Assembly: GCA_020851255.1 (NCBI GenBank)
Contig: JADZDA010000046.1
Location: 1 to 42,248, forward strand
From: Burkholderiales bacterium
GTDB taxonomy: Bacteria; Pseudomonadota; Gammaproteobacteria; Burkholderiales; Casimicrobiaceae
Reading direction: 5' to 3'
Length of the DNA: 42,248 nt
The position numbers were made by a program, and so were the translations under genes. This document shows, one piece after another, positions 1-6,956 of this stretch. The stretch's first letter is position 1, and each line of letters starts with the position of its first letter. The notes below the pieces were generated by a model. The model saw nothing but the letters and a program-made list of their open reading frames with translations, had not been told where the DNA came from and made no database searches.

Positions 1-465
1 AGGCTGCGCAATCTCGGCGGCATCATCATCATCGACTTCATCGACATGGAGAACGCCGACCACCGCGCGGCGGTGCTCTCCGAGCTGAACCGCGCGCTGG
101 AGCGCGACCGCACGCGGCTCACGGTGAACGGCTTCACGCAGTTGGGCCTGGTCGAGATGACCCGCAAGCGCACGCGCGAGTCCCTCGCGCACGTGCTGTG
201 CGAGCCGTGTCCGACCTGCAAGGGGCGCGGCATCCTCAAGACGCCGCAGACGGTCTGCTACGAGATCCTGCGCGAGATCCTGCGCGAATCGAAGCAGTTC
301 AACGCCCGCGAGTTCCGCATCCTCGCCGCGCAGCCGGTCATCGACATGTTCCTCGACGAGGAGTCGCCGAGCCTCGCCGGCCTGGGCGATTTCATCGGCA
401 AGCCGATCTCGCTGCAGGTCGAGACGCTCTACACGCAGGAGCAGTTCGACATCGTCCTCATGTAG
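1..465 (+). CDS. rng: Ribonuclease G, C-terminal part (5' end outside window)
   Basis: The reading frame is open from base 1 and encodes the last 154 residues of an RNase E/G family endoribonuclease, which matures the 16S rRNA 5' end and takes part in mRNA decay. Visible hallmarks are the hydrophobic GGIIIIDFIDM strand carrying catalytic-domain acidic residues, the TQLGLVEMTRKR segment, and the CEPCPTCKGRG zinc-link motif (CPxCxG) that holds the dimer together in this family. The frame ends soon after the catalytic core with no long acidic tail, which fits RNase G (about 490 aa) and not RNase E. The ATG at 46 given by the ORF track is internal. The following gene starts 59 bp downstream on the same strand. 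Confidence 0.95.
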   Translation, partial: RLRNLGGIIIIDFIDMENADHRAAVLSELNRALERDRTRLTVNGFTQLGLVEMTRKRTRESLAHVLCEPCPTCKGRGILKTPQTVCYEILREILRESKQFNAREFRILAAQPVIDMFLDEESPSLAGLGDFIGKPISLQVETLYTQEQFDIVLM

Positions 466-524
466 CGCCGGCCGGGCGCGAACCGCGCCCCCGCAGAAGC
501 CGGGCACGGCCCGCCATCGCCCCG

Positions 525-1172
525 ATGACCCGACCGCCGGAAGTCACGCTCGACCACCTCGTCGTCGCCGGCGCGACGCTCGCCCAGGCGATCGAGTGGT
601 TCGCCGACCTCACCGGCGTCGCCGCGCGTCCCGGCGGCCGGCACGAGGCGATGGGCACGCACAACGCGCTCGTCCGCCTCGGTCCGCGCCTCTATCTCGA
701 ACTGATCGCGGTCGATCCGGAAGGCGTGCGGCCCGCGCGGCCGCGCTGGTTCGACCTCGACGAGCCCGCGCTCGTCGAGGCGATCGGCGAGCGGCCCCGC
801 CTGATCCACTGGGTCGCCCGCACCGACGACATCGCGCGCGCGGTCGCTGCGGCGAAACACGCGCCCGGGCCGGTGCTCCCGTTCTCCCGCGGCGACTATC
901 GCTGGCGCATCACGGTTCCCGACGACGGCCGGCGCCCGGGCGACGGCCTCGTGCCCACGCTGATCCAGTGGGACGTCCCGATCCACCCCGCCGACCGGTT
1001 GCCCGACGACGGCGGGTCCCTGGTCGAGCTCGCCGGTTCCCATCCGTCGCCGGACACGATCCGCGCCGCGCACGCGGCACTGGGCGCGCCCTACGCGGTA
1101 CGCGTGACCTGGGACGCGAAGCCGCGGCTCGCGGCGATGCTGCGCACGCCGCGCGGCCTGGTCACGCTGTAG
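525..1172 (+). CDS. VOC/glyoxalase-like domain protein
   Basis: This 215-aa protein belongs to the glyoxalase-like (Glyoxalase_3 type) branch of the vicinal-oxygen-chelate fold. It opens with LDHLVVAG, the usual first strand with a metal-binding-type His, followed by a helix (ATLAQAIEWFADLTG) and the GTHNALVRLG loop, which is very typical of this subfamily. The LIHWVARTDD strand marks the second half. The substrate is unknown. The ORF track extends the frame back to 198, but that part overlaps rng in another frame; the ATG at 525 gives the normal VOC start. It sits between rng and an enolase-superfamily gene on the same strand. Confidence 0.85.
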   Translation: MTRPPEVTLDHLVVAGATLAQAIEWFADLTGVAARPGGRHEAMGTHNALVRLGPRLYLELIAVDPEGVRPARPRWFDLDEPALVEAIGERPRLIHWVARTDDIARAVAAAKHAPGPVLPFSRGDYRWRITVPDDGRRPGDGLVPTLIQWDVPIHPADRLPDDGGSLVELAGSHPSPDTIRAAHAALGAPYAVRVTWDAKPRLAAMLRTPRGLVTL

Positions 1173-1209
1173 AACCCGGGTTCCGCGTCCGCCGCACGCC
1201 CGTCCGCCG

Positions 1210-2376
1210 ATGCCCGCGATTCGAACGATCGAAGCGTACGCGGTCTCGCTGCCGCGGGACGTCCCCTATCTCGGTCCCCTCGGGCCCGGCGAGACCGTCA
1301 ACCGCAAGGGCTACATCGTACGTCGCGGCAACCGCACGATCTATCCGACCACGGACATGTCGGTGATCGTGCGCGCCGAGACCGCCGACGGCACGGTCGG
1401 CTGGGGCGAGACCTACGGCATCGTCGCGCCGCGGGCCACGCTCGCGATCCTGCGCGACGTGCTGATCCCGGTCGTCGAGGGGCACGATCCGCGCGACGCG
1501 GCGACGATCTACGACGACCTGTACGACCTCATGCGCGTGCGCGGCGCGTCCGGCGGCTACTACGGCGACGCGCTCGCCGCCATCGACATCGCGCTGTGGG
1601 ACCTCGCGGCGAAGGAGGCGGGCGTCCCGCTCGCAACGCTGGCCGGCGGAGCGCGCGTGGCGGAGGTGCCCGCGTACGTCTCCGGGCTGCCGAAGGCGAC
1701 GCTCTCCGAGCGCGTCGCGCTCGCCGCCGAATGGCGCGATCGCGGCTTTCGCGCGTTCAAGTACGCGGCGGCGGTGTCGCACGAGGGCGTCGCCGCCGAA
1801 ATGGCCGCGCTGCGCGAGGCGCTGGGCCCGGACCCGGACCTCGCCGTCGATCTGCACTGGAAGTATTCGGTCGGCGAGGCGCTGTCGGTGGCCCGCGGTG
1901 TCGCGCCGTCGCGCCCCTGGTTCATCGAGGCGCCCTGCGCGCCCGAGGACATCGACGCGCTCGCGCGCGTCGCGGCGGAATGCGGCCTGCCGGTGGCCGC
2001 GGGCGAGGAATGGCACAGCGTGCACGAGGCGCGGATGCGCCTGCCGCGCGCGCGGCTCGCGATCGTCCAGCCGGAGATGGGGCACACGGGCGTCTCGCAG
2101 TTCCTCGCGATCGCCGCGCTCGCCCGGGAGTGCGGCGCGCGGGTCGTCCCGCACGCGACCATCGGCGTCGGCATCTTCCTCGCGGCGAGCCTTCAGGTCG
2201 CCTCGACGCTCGACCACTGCCCGATGCACGAGTACCAGCCGTCGGTCTTCGATCGCAACGTCGAGCACGTCGACACGACGATGGCCTGCGCGGCCGGGCT
2301 CTACCGGCTTCCGCAGGGAGCCGGGCTGGGCGTCGAACCGCGGGCATCGCTCGACCGGTATCGACTGCCCGACTGA
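1210..2376 (+). CDS. Enolase-superfamily enzyme (mandelate racemase/muconate lactonizing type)
   Basis: This 388-aa protein has the two-domain architecture of the MR/MLE group: an N-terminal capping domain (about 1-135, with GWGETYG and AIDIALWDLAAKEAGVPL) and a TIM barrel. The metal ligands are readable in order: D214 (VDLHWKYS), E240 (FIEAPC) and E266/E267 (AAGEEWHS). K184 (FKYAAA) and H315 (VVPHATIG) are candidate general bases. Such enzymes dehydrate or racemise sugar acids, or cycloisomerise muconates. The nearby lactonase and aldolase-family genes favour a sugar-acid dehydratase, but specificity cannot be read from sequence. The start at 1210 follows the previous stop by 37 bp. The end of the gene carries a short duplicated tail (GCCCGACTGAT twice, 17 bp apart). 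Confidence 0.9.
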   Translation: MPAIRTIEAYAVSLPRDVPYLGPLGPGETVNRKGYIVRRGNRTIYPTTDMSVIVRAETADGTVGWGETYGIVAPRATLAILRDVLIPVVEGHDPRDAATIYDDLYDLMRVRGASGGYYGDALAAIDIALWDLAAKEAGVPLATLAGGARVAEVPAYVSGLPKATLSERVALAAEWRDRGFRAFKYAAAVSHEGVAAEMAALREALGPDPDLAVDLHWKYSVGEALSVARGVAPSRPWFIEAPCAPEDIDALARVAAECGLPVAAGEEWHSVHEARMRLPRARLAIVQPEMGHTGVSQFLAIAALARECGARVVPHATIGVGIFLAASLQVASTLDHCPMHEYQPSVFDRNVEHVDTTMACAAGLYRLPQGAGLGVEPRASLDRYRLPD

Positions 2377-2390
2377 TTCGACCGCCCGAC

Positions 2391-2411
2391 TGATCGCGCG
2401 ACGCGCGATCA
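2391..2411 (+). terminator. Hairpin after the enolase-superfamily gene
   Basis: TGATCGCGC and GCGCGATCA form a perfect 9-bp stem with a 3-nt loop, 14 bp past the stop codon. No T-run follows, so it could be a transcript-stabilising hairpin or a weak terminator instead of a classic intrinsic one. Confidence 0.45.
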
Positions 2412-2571
2412 CCGGGTCCGCGACCTGGCGCCCGAGGCGAGGGGCGTTCCGTCGGCCGTCCCCGGGGCCGTCCCCGGATCGAAGGCAGGTCCGATCTGTC
2501 ACAATGGGGGCCGCCGCCTGCCGCCGGAGGGCGCCGGGCGCCCTACCCACCCCGCGACGAGGATCGACCCG

Positions 2572-2739
2572 ATGGCCAAGCCGAACTACGAATTCCAGAA
2601 GCGACAGCGCGAACTCGCCAAGAAGAAGAAGAAGGAAGAGAAGCTACGCGCCAAGGCCGATGCCAAGGCGGCAGGGACCCGCAACGAGGAAGGCGAGCCG
2701 GTCGTCTCGGAGACCGATACGCCCGCCAACGCCGGCTAG
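2572..2739 (+). CDS. Small Lys/Glu-rich conserved protein
   Basis: This 55-aa ORF (MAKPNYEFQKRQRELAKKKK...) is below the ORF-track cut-off. It starts 11 nt after a GAGGAT-like element and ends at a TAG at 2737. The N-terminal half is a strongly basic, helix-forming segment built from an AAG-codon run; the C-terminal half is acidic and polar (EEGEPVVSETD). Very similar short proteins starting MAKPNY-FxKRQRxLAKKKKxEEK occur widely in betaproteobacteria as hypothetical proteins, from my memory of the family. The function is unknown; the charge pattern would suit nucleic-acid or ribosome contact, which is speculation. Confidence 0.75.
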   Translation: MAKPNYEFQKRQRELAKKKKKEEKLRAKADAKAAGTRNEEGEPVVSETDTPANAG

Positions 2740-2821
2740 GACCGCCGCGATCCGCCGCCCGACCGCGGACACCCCCGCCGTCGAAGGCGCGCCGGACGAA
2801 TCGGCGGAACTATCGGCGGGA

Positions 2822-3655
2822 CTATTGCTTGACCGCCCCGGACGTGAGTCCGGACACGAGGAACGGTTCGAGCAGCAGGAACAGCACGAGCATCGGCGCC
2901 AGCGACACGACACCGGCCGCCATCAGCGCCGGCCAGTCGACCAGGTACTCGCCGACGAACGACTGCAGGCCGACGGTCACGACCCAGTGATCCGGCTTCG
3001 TGACCAGCGTGCGCGCGAGGACGAACTCGCTCCACGACACGATCGCGAGATAGATGCCGCAGGCCGCGAGCCCGGGCCGCGCGAGCGGCAGGATCACGTA
3101 CCAGAGTGTCTGCATCGGCGTACAGCCGTCGATCGCGGCCGCCTGCTCGAGCTCGCGCGGCAGCGTGTCGAAGAACCCCTTCATCATCCAGGTGGCGAAC
3201 GGAACGCCGACCGCGACGTTCGCCAGCACGAGCCCGGCCAGGCTGTCGATCAGCCCGATCGTCGTGTACATGAAAAAGAACGGGATGACGACGAGGCTGC
3301 CCGGCAGCATCTTCGACAGCAGCAGCGTCGCGCCGGCGACGCGCTGGGCCGGCGTGCGGAAGCGCGACAGCGAATAGCCGGCGAGCGTGGAGACGACGAG
3401 GCTCATCGCGACCGAACCGGCGACGACGATCGCGCTGTTCGCGAGCCACACGAACACCGGGCGCCGCCGGAACACCTCGACATAGGACGCGAACGAGATC
3501 GCGTCGACGGGCGGCACCAGCGGCGGCTGGCGCGACAGCACCAGCGACGACGGCAGCACGCTGGTGACGAACATCCAGTAGATCGGGAACAGCACGATCG
3601 CGACCACCGCCGCCGCGAGCGCGGCGAGCGTCCATCGCCGGGCGGCCGCGCTCAC
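2822..3655 (-). CDS. ABC transporter permease, carbohydrate type (MalG-like)
   Basis: This 277-aa inner-membrane protein has about six hydrophobic segments and the EAA loop that contacts the ATPase (ELEQAAAIDGCTPMQTLWYVILPLARPG), typical of the MalG/CUT1 permease subunit. I chose the GTG at 3655, which overlaps the TGA of the upstream permease gene by 4 bp (GTGA) and implies translational coupling. It is the last gene of the operon aldolase, binding protein, permease, permease. No ATP-binding subunit follows: the next gene on this side is the convergent small ORF at 2572-2739. Confidence 0.9.
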   Translation of the reverse strand: MSAAARRWTLAALAAAVVAIVLFPIYWMFVTSVLPSSLVLSRQPPLVPPVDAISFASYVEVFRRRPVFVWLANSAIVVAGSVAMSLVVSTLAGYSLSRFRTPAQRVAGATLLLSKMLPGSLVVIPFFFMYTTIGLIDSLAGLVLANVAVGVPFATWMMKGFFDTLPRELEQAAAIDGCTPMQTLWYVILPLARPGLAACGIYLAIVSWSEFVLARTLVTKPDHWVVTVGLQSFVGEYLVDWPALMAAGVVSLAPMLVLFLLLEPFLVSGLTSGAVKQ

Positions 3656-4548
3656 CGGAACTCCTCCTTCAATCCGCGCATCGCCAGCGCGACGACGATC
3701 GCGGCGGTGGCGAGCATCAGCACGCCGAGCGCCGCGGCGGTCCCGAACCGGAAGCTCGCGAACGCCTCGCGGTAGACGAGGATGCCCAGTGTCTCGGTCG
3801 CGCCGGCGGGTCCGCCGCCGGTCGAGGCGTAGATGATGTCGAATTCGCGGAACGTCCACAGCGCGTTCAGCAGCACCGCGAGCATCGCCGGGCGCCGGAT
3901 GCCCGGCCAGGTCACGTGGCGGAACTGCTGCCAGGCGCTCGCGCCGTCGACGCGCGCCGCCTCGTAGAGCGCCGCGGGGATCCCCTGCAGCGCCGCGAGG
4001 ATCGTGATCGCGAAGAACGGGAAACTCTTCCAGACCGTCGGCACGATCACCGCGAGCATCGCGGTATCGGCGTCCACGAACCACGCGAGGTCGGTCGACA
4101 GGAGTCCGGCGCGGCGCAGCACCGAGTTGGCCACGCCGAACGACGCGTCGAGCATCCACAGGAACGTGACGCTGACGATGACGCCCGGCACGGCCCACGG
4201 CAGCAACAGCAGGCTGCGCAGCCACCGGCGCGCGGGAAAGACCCGGTTGAACAGCAGCGCGACGAGGAGTCCGAAGGTGAACGCCGGTGCGAGCGTGCCG
4301 GCCGTGTAGACCGTCGAGTGCGCGAACGCCGACCAGGTCGCCGGGTCCGCGAGCACGCGCTCGAAGTTCGCCAGCCCGAGCGGGCGCGACATCAACTGGT
4401 CGAGCGCGAGCGCGCGCCCGGGCCGCAGGCTCATCTGCACGACGATCCAGATCGGCCAGGCGACGAGCAGCGCGACCGCCACGAACGCCGGCGCGAGCAG
4501 CGCCCAGGCGAGTCGGCGCTCGGCGGACTTGTGCGAGATCGCGGCCAT
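3652..4548 (-). CDS. ABC transporter permease, carbohydrate type (MalF-like)
   Basis: This 298-aa integral membrane protein has a short cytoplasmic N-terminus, a first helix (AWALLAPAFVAVALLVAWPIW), several further membrane segments and the EAA loop EAARVDGASAWQQFRHVTWP. It matches the MalF/UgpA-type partner subunit of sugar ABC importers (CUT1 family), in the short form lacking the large periplasmic loop of enterobacterial MalF. It ends overlapping the next permease by 4 bp. It lies 51 bp downstream of the binding-protein gene. Confidence 0.9.
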   Translation of the reverse strand: MAAISHKSAERRLAWALLAPAFVAVALLVAWPIWIVVQMSLRPGRALALDQLMSRPLGLANFERVLADPATWSAFAHSTVYTAGTLAPAFTFGLLVALLFNRVFPARRWLRSLLLLPWAVPGVIVSVTFLWMLDASFGVANSVLRRAGLLSTDLAWFVDADTAMLAVIVPTVWKSFPFFAITILAALQGIPAALYEAARVDGASAWQQFRHVTWPGIRRPAMLAVLLNALWTFREFDIIYASTGGGPAGATETLGILVYREAFASFRFGTAAALGVLMLATAAIVVALAMRGLKEEFR

Positions 4549-4599
4549 CGTCCGTCGCTGGGGCCGATCCCGTCGGGTCCGGCAGGCGACCCCGATTCC

Positions 4600-5841
4600 C
4601 TAGCGGAGCGGGATCTGCCGGTCGAGGTCCGACTGGAGGTCCGCGAGCACCTTCGCGGTCGGTTCCTGCGTCGAGATCATCTTCATCGCGGCCCGCGTCA
4701 CCGCGGTGGCGAAGTCGTTGTAGCCGGCGCGCACCGCCTGCACCTCCGGGAACAGGTTCCTCGCCTTCGCGGCCTCGTCGTTGATCGCCTTGAGCTGCGG
4801 CTTCGCCGCGATGTCGGCCGGCCCGAGCACGCCCTTGCGCGGCGCCGGCGAGCCGGTGAGCGCGTAGCGGTGCTGCCACTCGGGCGAGGCGGCCATCGCG
4901 ATGAAGTTCCACACCGCGTCCTTCCTGCGCGCGTCGGTCTTCGCCGCGATGTGCAGGCTGTTGCTCGCGCCGCCCGGGGTCGCCGGGAACGGCAGCGCGC
5001 CGACCTTGAGCTGCGGCTTCACGCCGGCCTGCGCCTTCTCGACCGCGCCCCAGACCCAGGGTCCGTCGCGCAGGAACGCGACCTTGCCGTCGACGAAGAG
5101 CTGGCGCGCGGTCGCCGAGTTCGTGCCCTTGGGCGCGTAACCGACCGACTGGCGCCAGCCGTCGACCGCCTTCACCACGGCGGGATCGGTGAAGTTGTAC
5201 CGGCCGCCCTTGAGCCAGTCGGCGCCCGAGCCGATCACCCAGCTCGCCATCTCCACGACCATGTTCGGATGCTCGGCGGTGATCGTCGCGAGGCCGAACT
5301 GTCCCTTCCCCGCGTCGGTCGTCGCCTTCATCGCCGCGAGCCATTCGTCCGGCGTCTTCGGCAGCGCGACCTTCGCGTCCCGGAGCTTCTGCTCGTTGTA
5401 GAAGAGCATCCCGCCGTAACCCATCAGCAGCACGCCCTGGGTCTTGCCGTTCCAGTTCATCTCCGACTGCAGCGGCGTCCAGTTCGCCGCGATGTCGGTG
5501 GACCTGAGTCGCTCGTCCAGCGGTTCGAGCCAGCCCTGGTCGGCGAAGCTCGCGAAGTCGCGCGACGGCAGGTGCACGATGTCCGGCGGCGTCCCCGCCG
5601 CGAAGCGCACGGTCATCTGCTTGACGAACTGCGCGAACGGCACCTGCTGGAGGTTCACCTTCACGCCCGGATACTTCGCCTCGTAGGCGGCGATCAGATC
5701 CTTCCACCAGGTCGAGATGCCGGGCTCCTCGGCCTGCCAGGTCGGGAAGTCGAGCGTCGTCTGCGCGTGCGTCACGGGCGACAGCACGGTCGTCGCGGCG
5801 AGGGCGGCGAGCGCCAGCGCGCGTTTCCACGGTTTCGTCAT
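4600..5841 (-). CDS. Extracellular solute-binding protein, sugar type
   Basis: This 413-aa protein has a clear Sec signal peptide (MTKPWKRALALAALAATTVLSPVTHAQ, cleavage after HA or AQ) followed by a family-1 solute-binding fold (MalE/UgpB type). Typical landmarks are WWKDLIAAYEAKYPGVKV, PDIVHLPSRDF, LFVDGKVAFLRDGPWVWG and the hinge-region aromatics. It should capture the ligand in the periplasm for the two permeases encoded downstream. The start at 5841 has an AAGGAG site 6 nt upstream. The ligand is not readable; neighbouring sugar-acid genes suggest an oligosaccharide, sugar acid or polyol. Confidence 0.92.
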   Translation of the reverse strand: MTKPWKRALALAALAATTVLSPVTHAQTTLDFPTWQAEEPGISTWWKDLIAAYEAKYPGVKVNLQQVPFAQFVKQMTVRFAAGTPPDIVHLPSRDFASFADQGWLEPLDERLRSTDIAANWTPLQSEMNWNGKTQGVLLMGYGGMLFYNEQKLRDAKVALPKTPDEWLAAMKATTDAGKGQFGLATITAEHPNMVVEMASWVIGSGADWLKGGRYNFTDPAVVKAVDGWRQSVGYAPKGTNSATARQLFVDGKVAFLRDGPWVWGAVEKAQAGVKPQLKVGALPFPATPGGASNSLHIAAKTDARRKDAVWNFIAMAASPEWQHRYALTGSPAPRKGVLGPADIAAKPQLKAINDEAAKARNLFPEVQAVRAGYNDFATAVTRAAMKMISTQEPTAKVLADLQSDLDRQIPLR

Positions 5842-5912
5842 CGCAGTCTCCTTCGTTCCTGTGTCGCGTGCCCGTACGCGCGCCGGGACCGGCGTCGGTT
5901 CGATCGGGCGTC

Positions 5913-6869
5913 TCACCGGGGGGCCGATCCGGAGCGTATCCCCGGAACCGGGTGCGTGGCGATGCCGGGCGCATCGGGCAGGACATCGGCGGCGTCGGCC
6001 AGCAGGTGGTCGAGTTCGCGCAGGTCGCCCGCGTCGAGCGACGGGCCGGCCGCGCGCACCCGCGTCGCGGCGATCACGCCGCGGCGCCTCAGCACTTCCT
6101 TGGTCATCGCCATCCGGAACACCGCCTGGAAATTGAGCAGCGGCAGCATCCGGTCGAACAACCGCCTCGCGCCCTTCGCATCGCCGGCGTGATGGGCCGC
6201 CCACAGGCGGACGAACAGGTCCGCGAGTTCCGCCGCCGGCATCGTTCCGCAGGCGCCGCGCGCGAGCTCGTCGGGAAGATACCGGCCGCCGGCGCCGCCG
6301 AAGACGCCGGCCAGCCCGGACGGCGCGAGCGCGAGTATCCGCGTGATCCGCTGGCCGCAGGGCAGGGTCTCCTCCTTGACGTACGCGACCCCCGGGACCT
6401 CGCCGATGATCGCGGCCACGCGCTCCGGCGCCAGTCCGCAGCCCGCGGGCGGCGGCGCGTTCTGCAGGATCACCGGCAATCCGGCCCGGGCGACGCGCCG
6501 GTAGTACTCGAGCTGTCCTGCCGCGTCGTCCCTGAGCGCCGGCGGCAGCATCGCCATCACCGCATCGGCGCCCACCCGGCGCGCATGCGCCGCGTGGCCC
6601 TCGGCCGCGGCCGCGTCGGCCGCCGACGCGCCGACGACGAACCCGACGCGCCCGCGGTTGGCCGCGGCGACCGCCTCGACCAGCGACGCGCGCTCGGCCG
6701 GCGCGAGCGTCTCGAATTCGCTGGCGACGCCGGGGAAGACGATGCCGTCGACGCCCGAGTCGACGAGGAAATCGACGAGCCGGCCGAGGTCGGCCACGGC
6801 CGGCGAGCCGTCGGCGGCGAACGGCGTCGCGACGATCGGCCAGACGCCGGCCAGCCGGCGCGCCGTCAC
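5913..6869 (-). CDS. Dihydrodipicolinate synthase-family (class I) aldolase or lyase
   Basis: This 318-aa TIM-barrel protein belongs to the DHDPS/N-acetylneuraminate lyase superfamily. The Schiff-base lysine is in VAYVKEET (about K165), and the substrate-carboxylate loop GVASE occupies the GTTGE position. The catalytic Tyr of the usual YN(V/I)P motif appears as Gln (ILQNAPPPAG, about Q136), so chemistry may differ from true DHDPS. Context (sugar ABC importer, lactonase, enolase-superfamily dehydratase) suggests a 2-keto-3-deoxy sugar-acid aldolase or dehydratase, not lysine biosynthesis. A GTG start at 6869 is supported by GGGAGG about 7 nt upstream. It is first in the minus-strand operon. 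Confidence 0.85.
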   Translation of the reverse strand: MTARRLAGVWPIVATPFAADGSPAVADLGRLVDFLVDSGVDGIVFPGVASEFETLAPAERASLVEAVAAANRGRVGFVVGASAADAAAAEGHAAHARRVGADAVMAMLPPALRDDAAGQLEYYRRVARAGLPVILQNAPPPAGCGLAPERVAAIIGEVPGVAYVKEETLPCGQRITRILALAPSGLAGVFGGAGGRYLPDELARGACGTMPAAELADLFVRLWAAHHAGDAKGARRLFDRMLPLLNFQAVFRMAMTKEVLRRRGVIAATRVRAAGPSLDAGDLRELDHLLADAADVLPDAPGIATHPVPGIRSGSAPR

Positions 6870-6888
6870 GCCCGCCTCCCGGTGACGC

Positions 6889-6916
6889 TTGTCCGGATCC
6901 CCACAATTCCCATAAT
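6889..6916 (+). promoter_or_regulatory. Sigma70-like promoter of the IclR/SMP-30 fusion gene
   Basis: A TTGTCC -35-like element (6889-6894), a 16-bp spacer and a CATAAT -10 element (6911-6916, 5 of 6 to TATAAT) predict a start near 6923, about 34 nt before the ATG at 6957. The -10 lies inside the first operator-like palindrome, so binding there would block transcription. On the opposite strand TATTAT in the same palindrome could be the -10 of the aldolase/ABC operon, although no good -35 was found for it. Confidence 0.5.
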
Positions 6917-6943
6917 ATGGGACATCTAGTCCATAAGCTGGGA
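6908..6943. promoter_or_regulatory. Two tandem operator-like palindromes in the divergent promoter
   Basis: TCCCATAATATGGGA (6908-6922) is a perfect inverted repeat with 7-bp arms around one central base. GTCCATAAGCTGGGA (6929-6943) matches it at 11 of 15 positions. Their centres are 21 bp apart, two helical turns, so both would face the same side of the DNA. They are AT-rich islands in otherwise very GC-rich DNA between the divergent aldolase/ABC operon and the IclR-fusion gene. I infer that they bind the IclR-type product of the adjacent gene. Confidence 0.65.
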
Positions 6944-6956
6944 TCAGTCTCCCGCC

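Noticed and set aside
1596-2393. 265-codon ORF in another frame of the enolase-superfamily gene
   Set aside because: Arg/Gly-rich shadow without motifs; same-strand alternative frame of a real gene.
2367-2394. Direct repeat GCCCGACTGAT (two copies, 17 bp apart) at the end of the enolase-superfamily gene
   Set aside because: Too short to be a mobile-element trace; likely replication slippage.
3916-6192. 758-codon plus-strand ORF across the ABC operon
   Set aside because: Lies opposite three real genes and has no recognisable motif; an antisense shadow.
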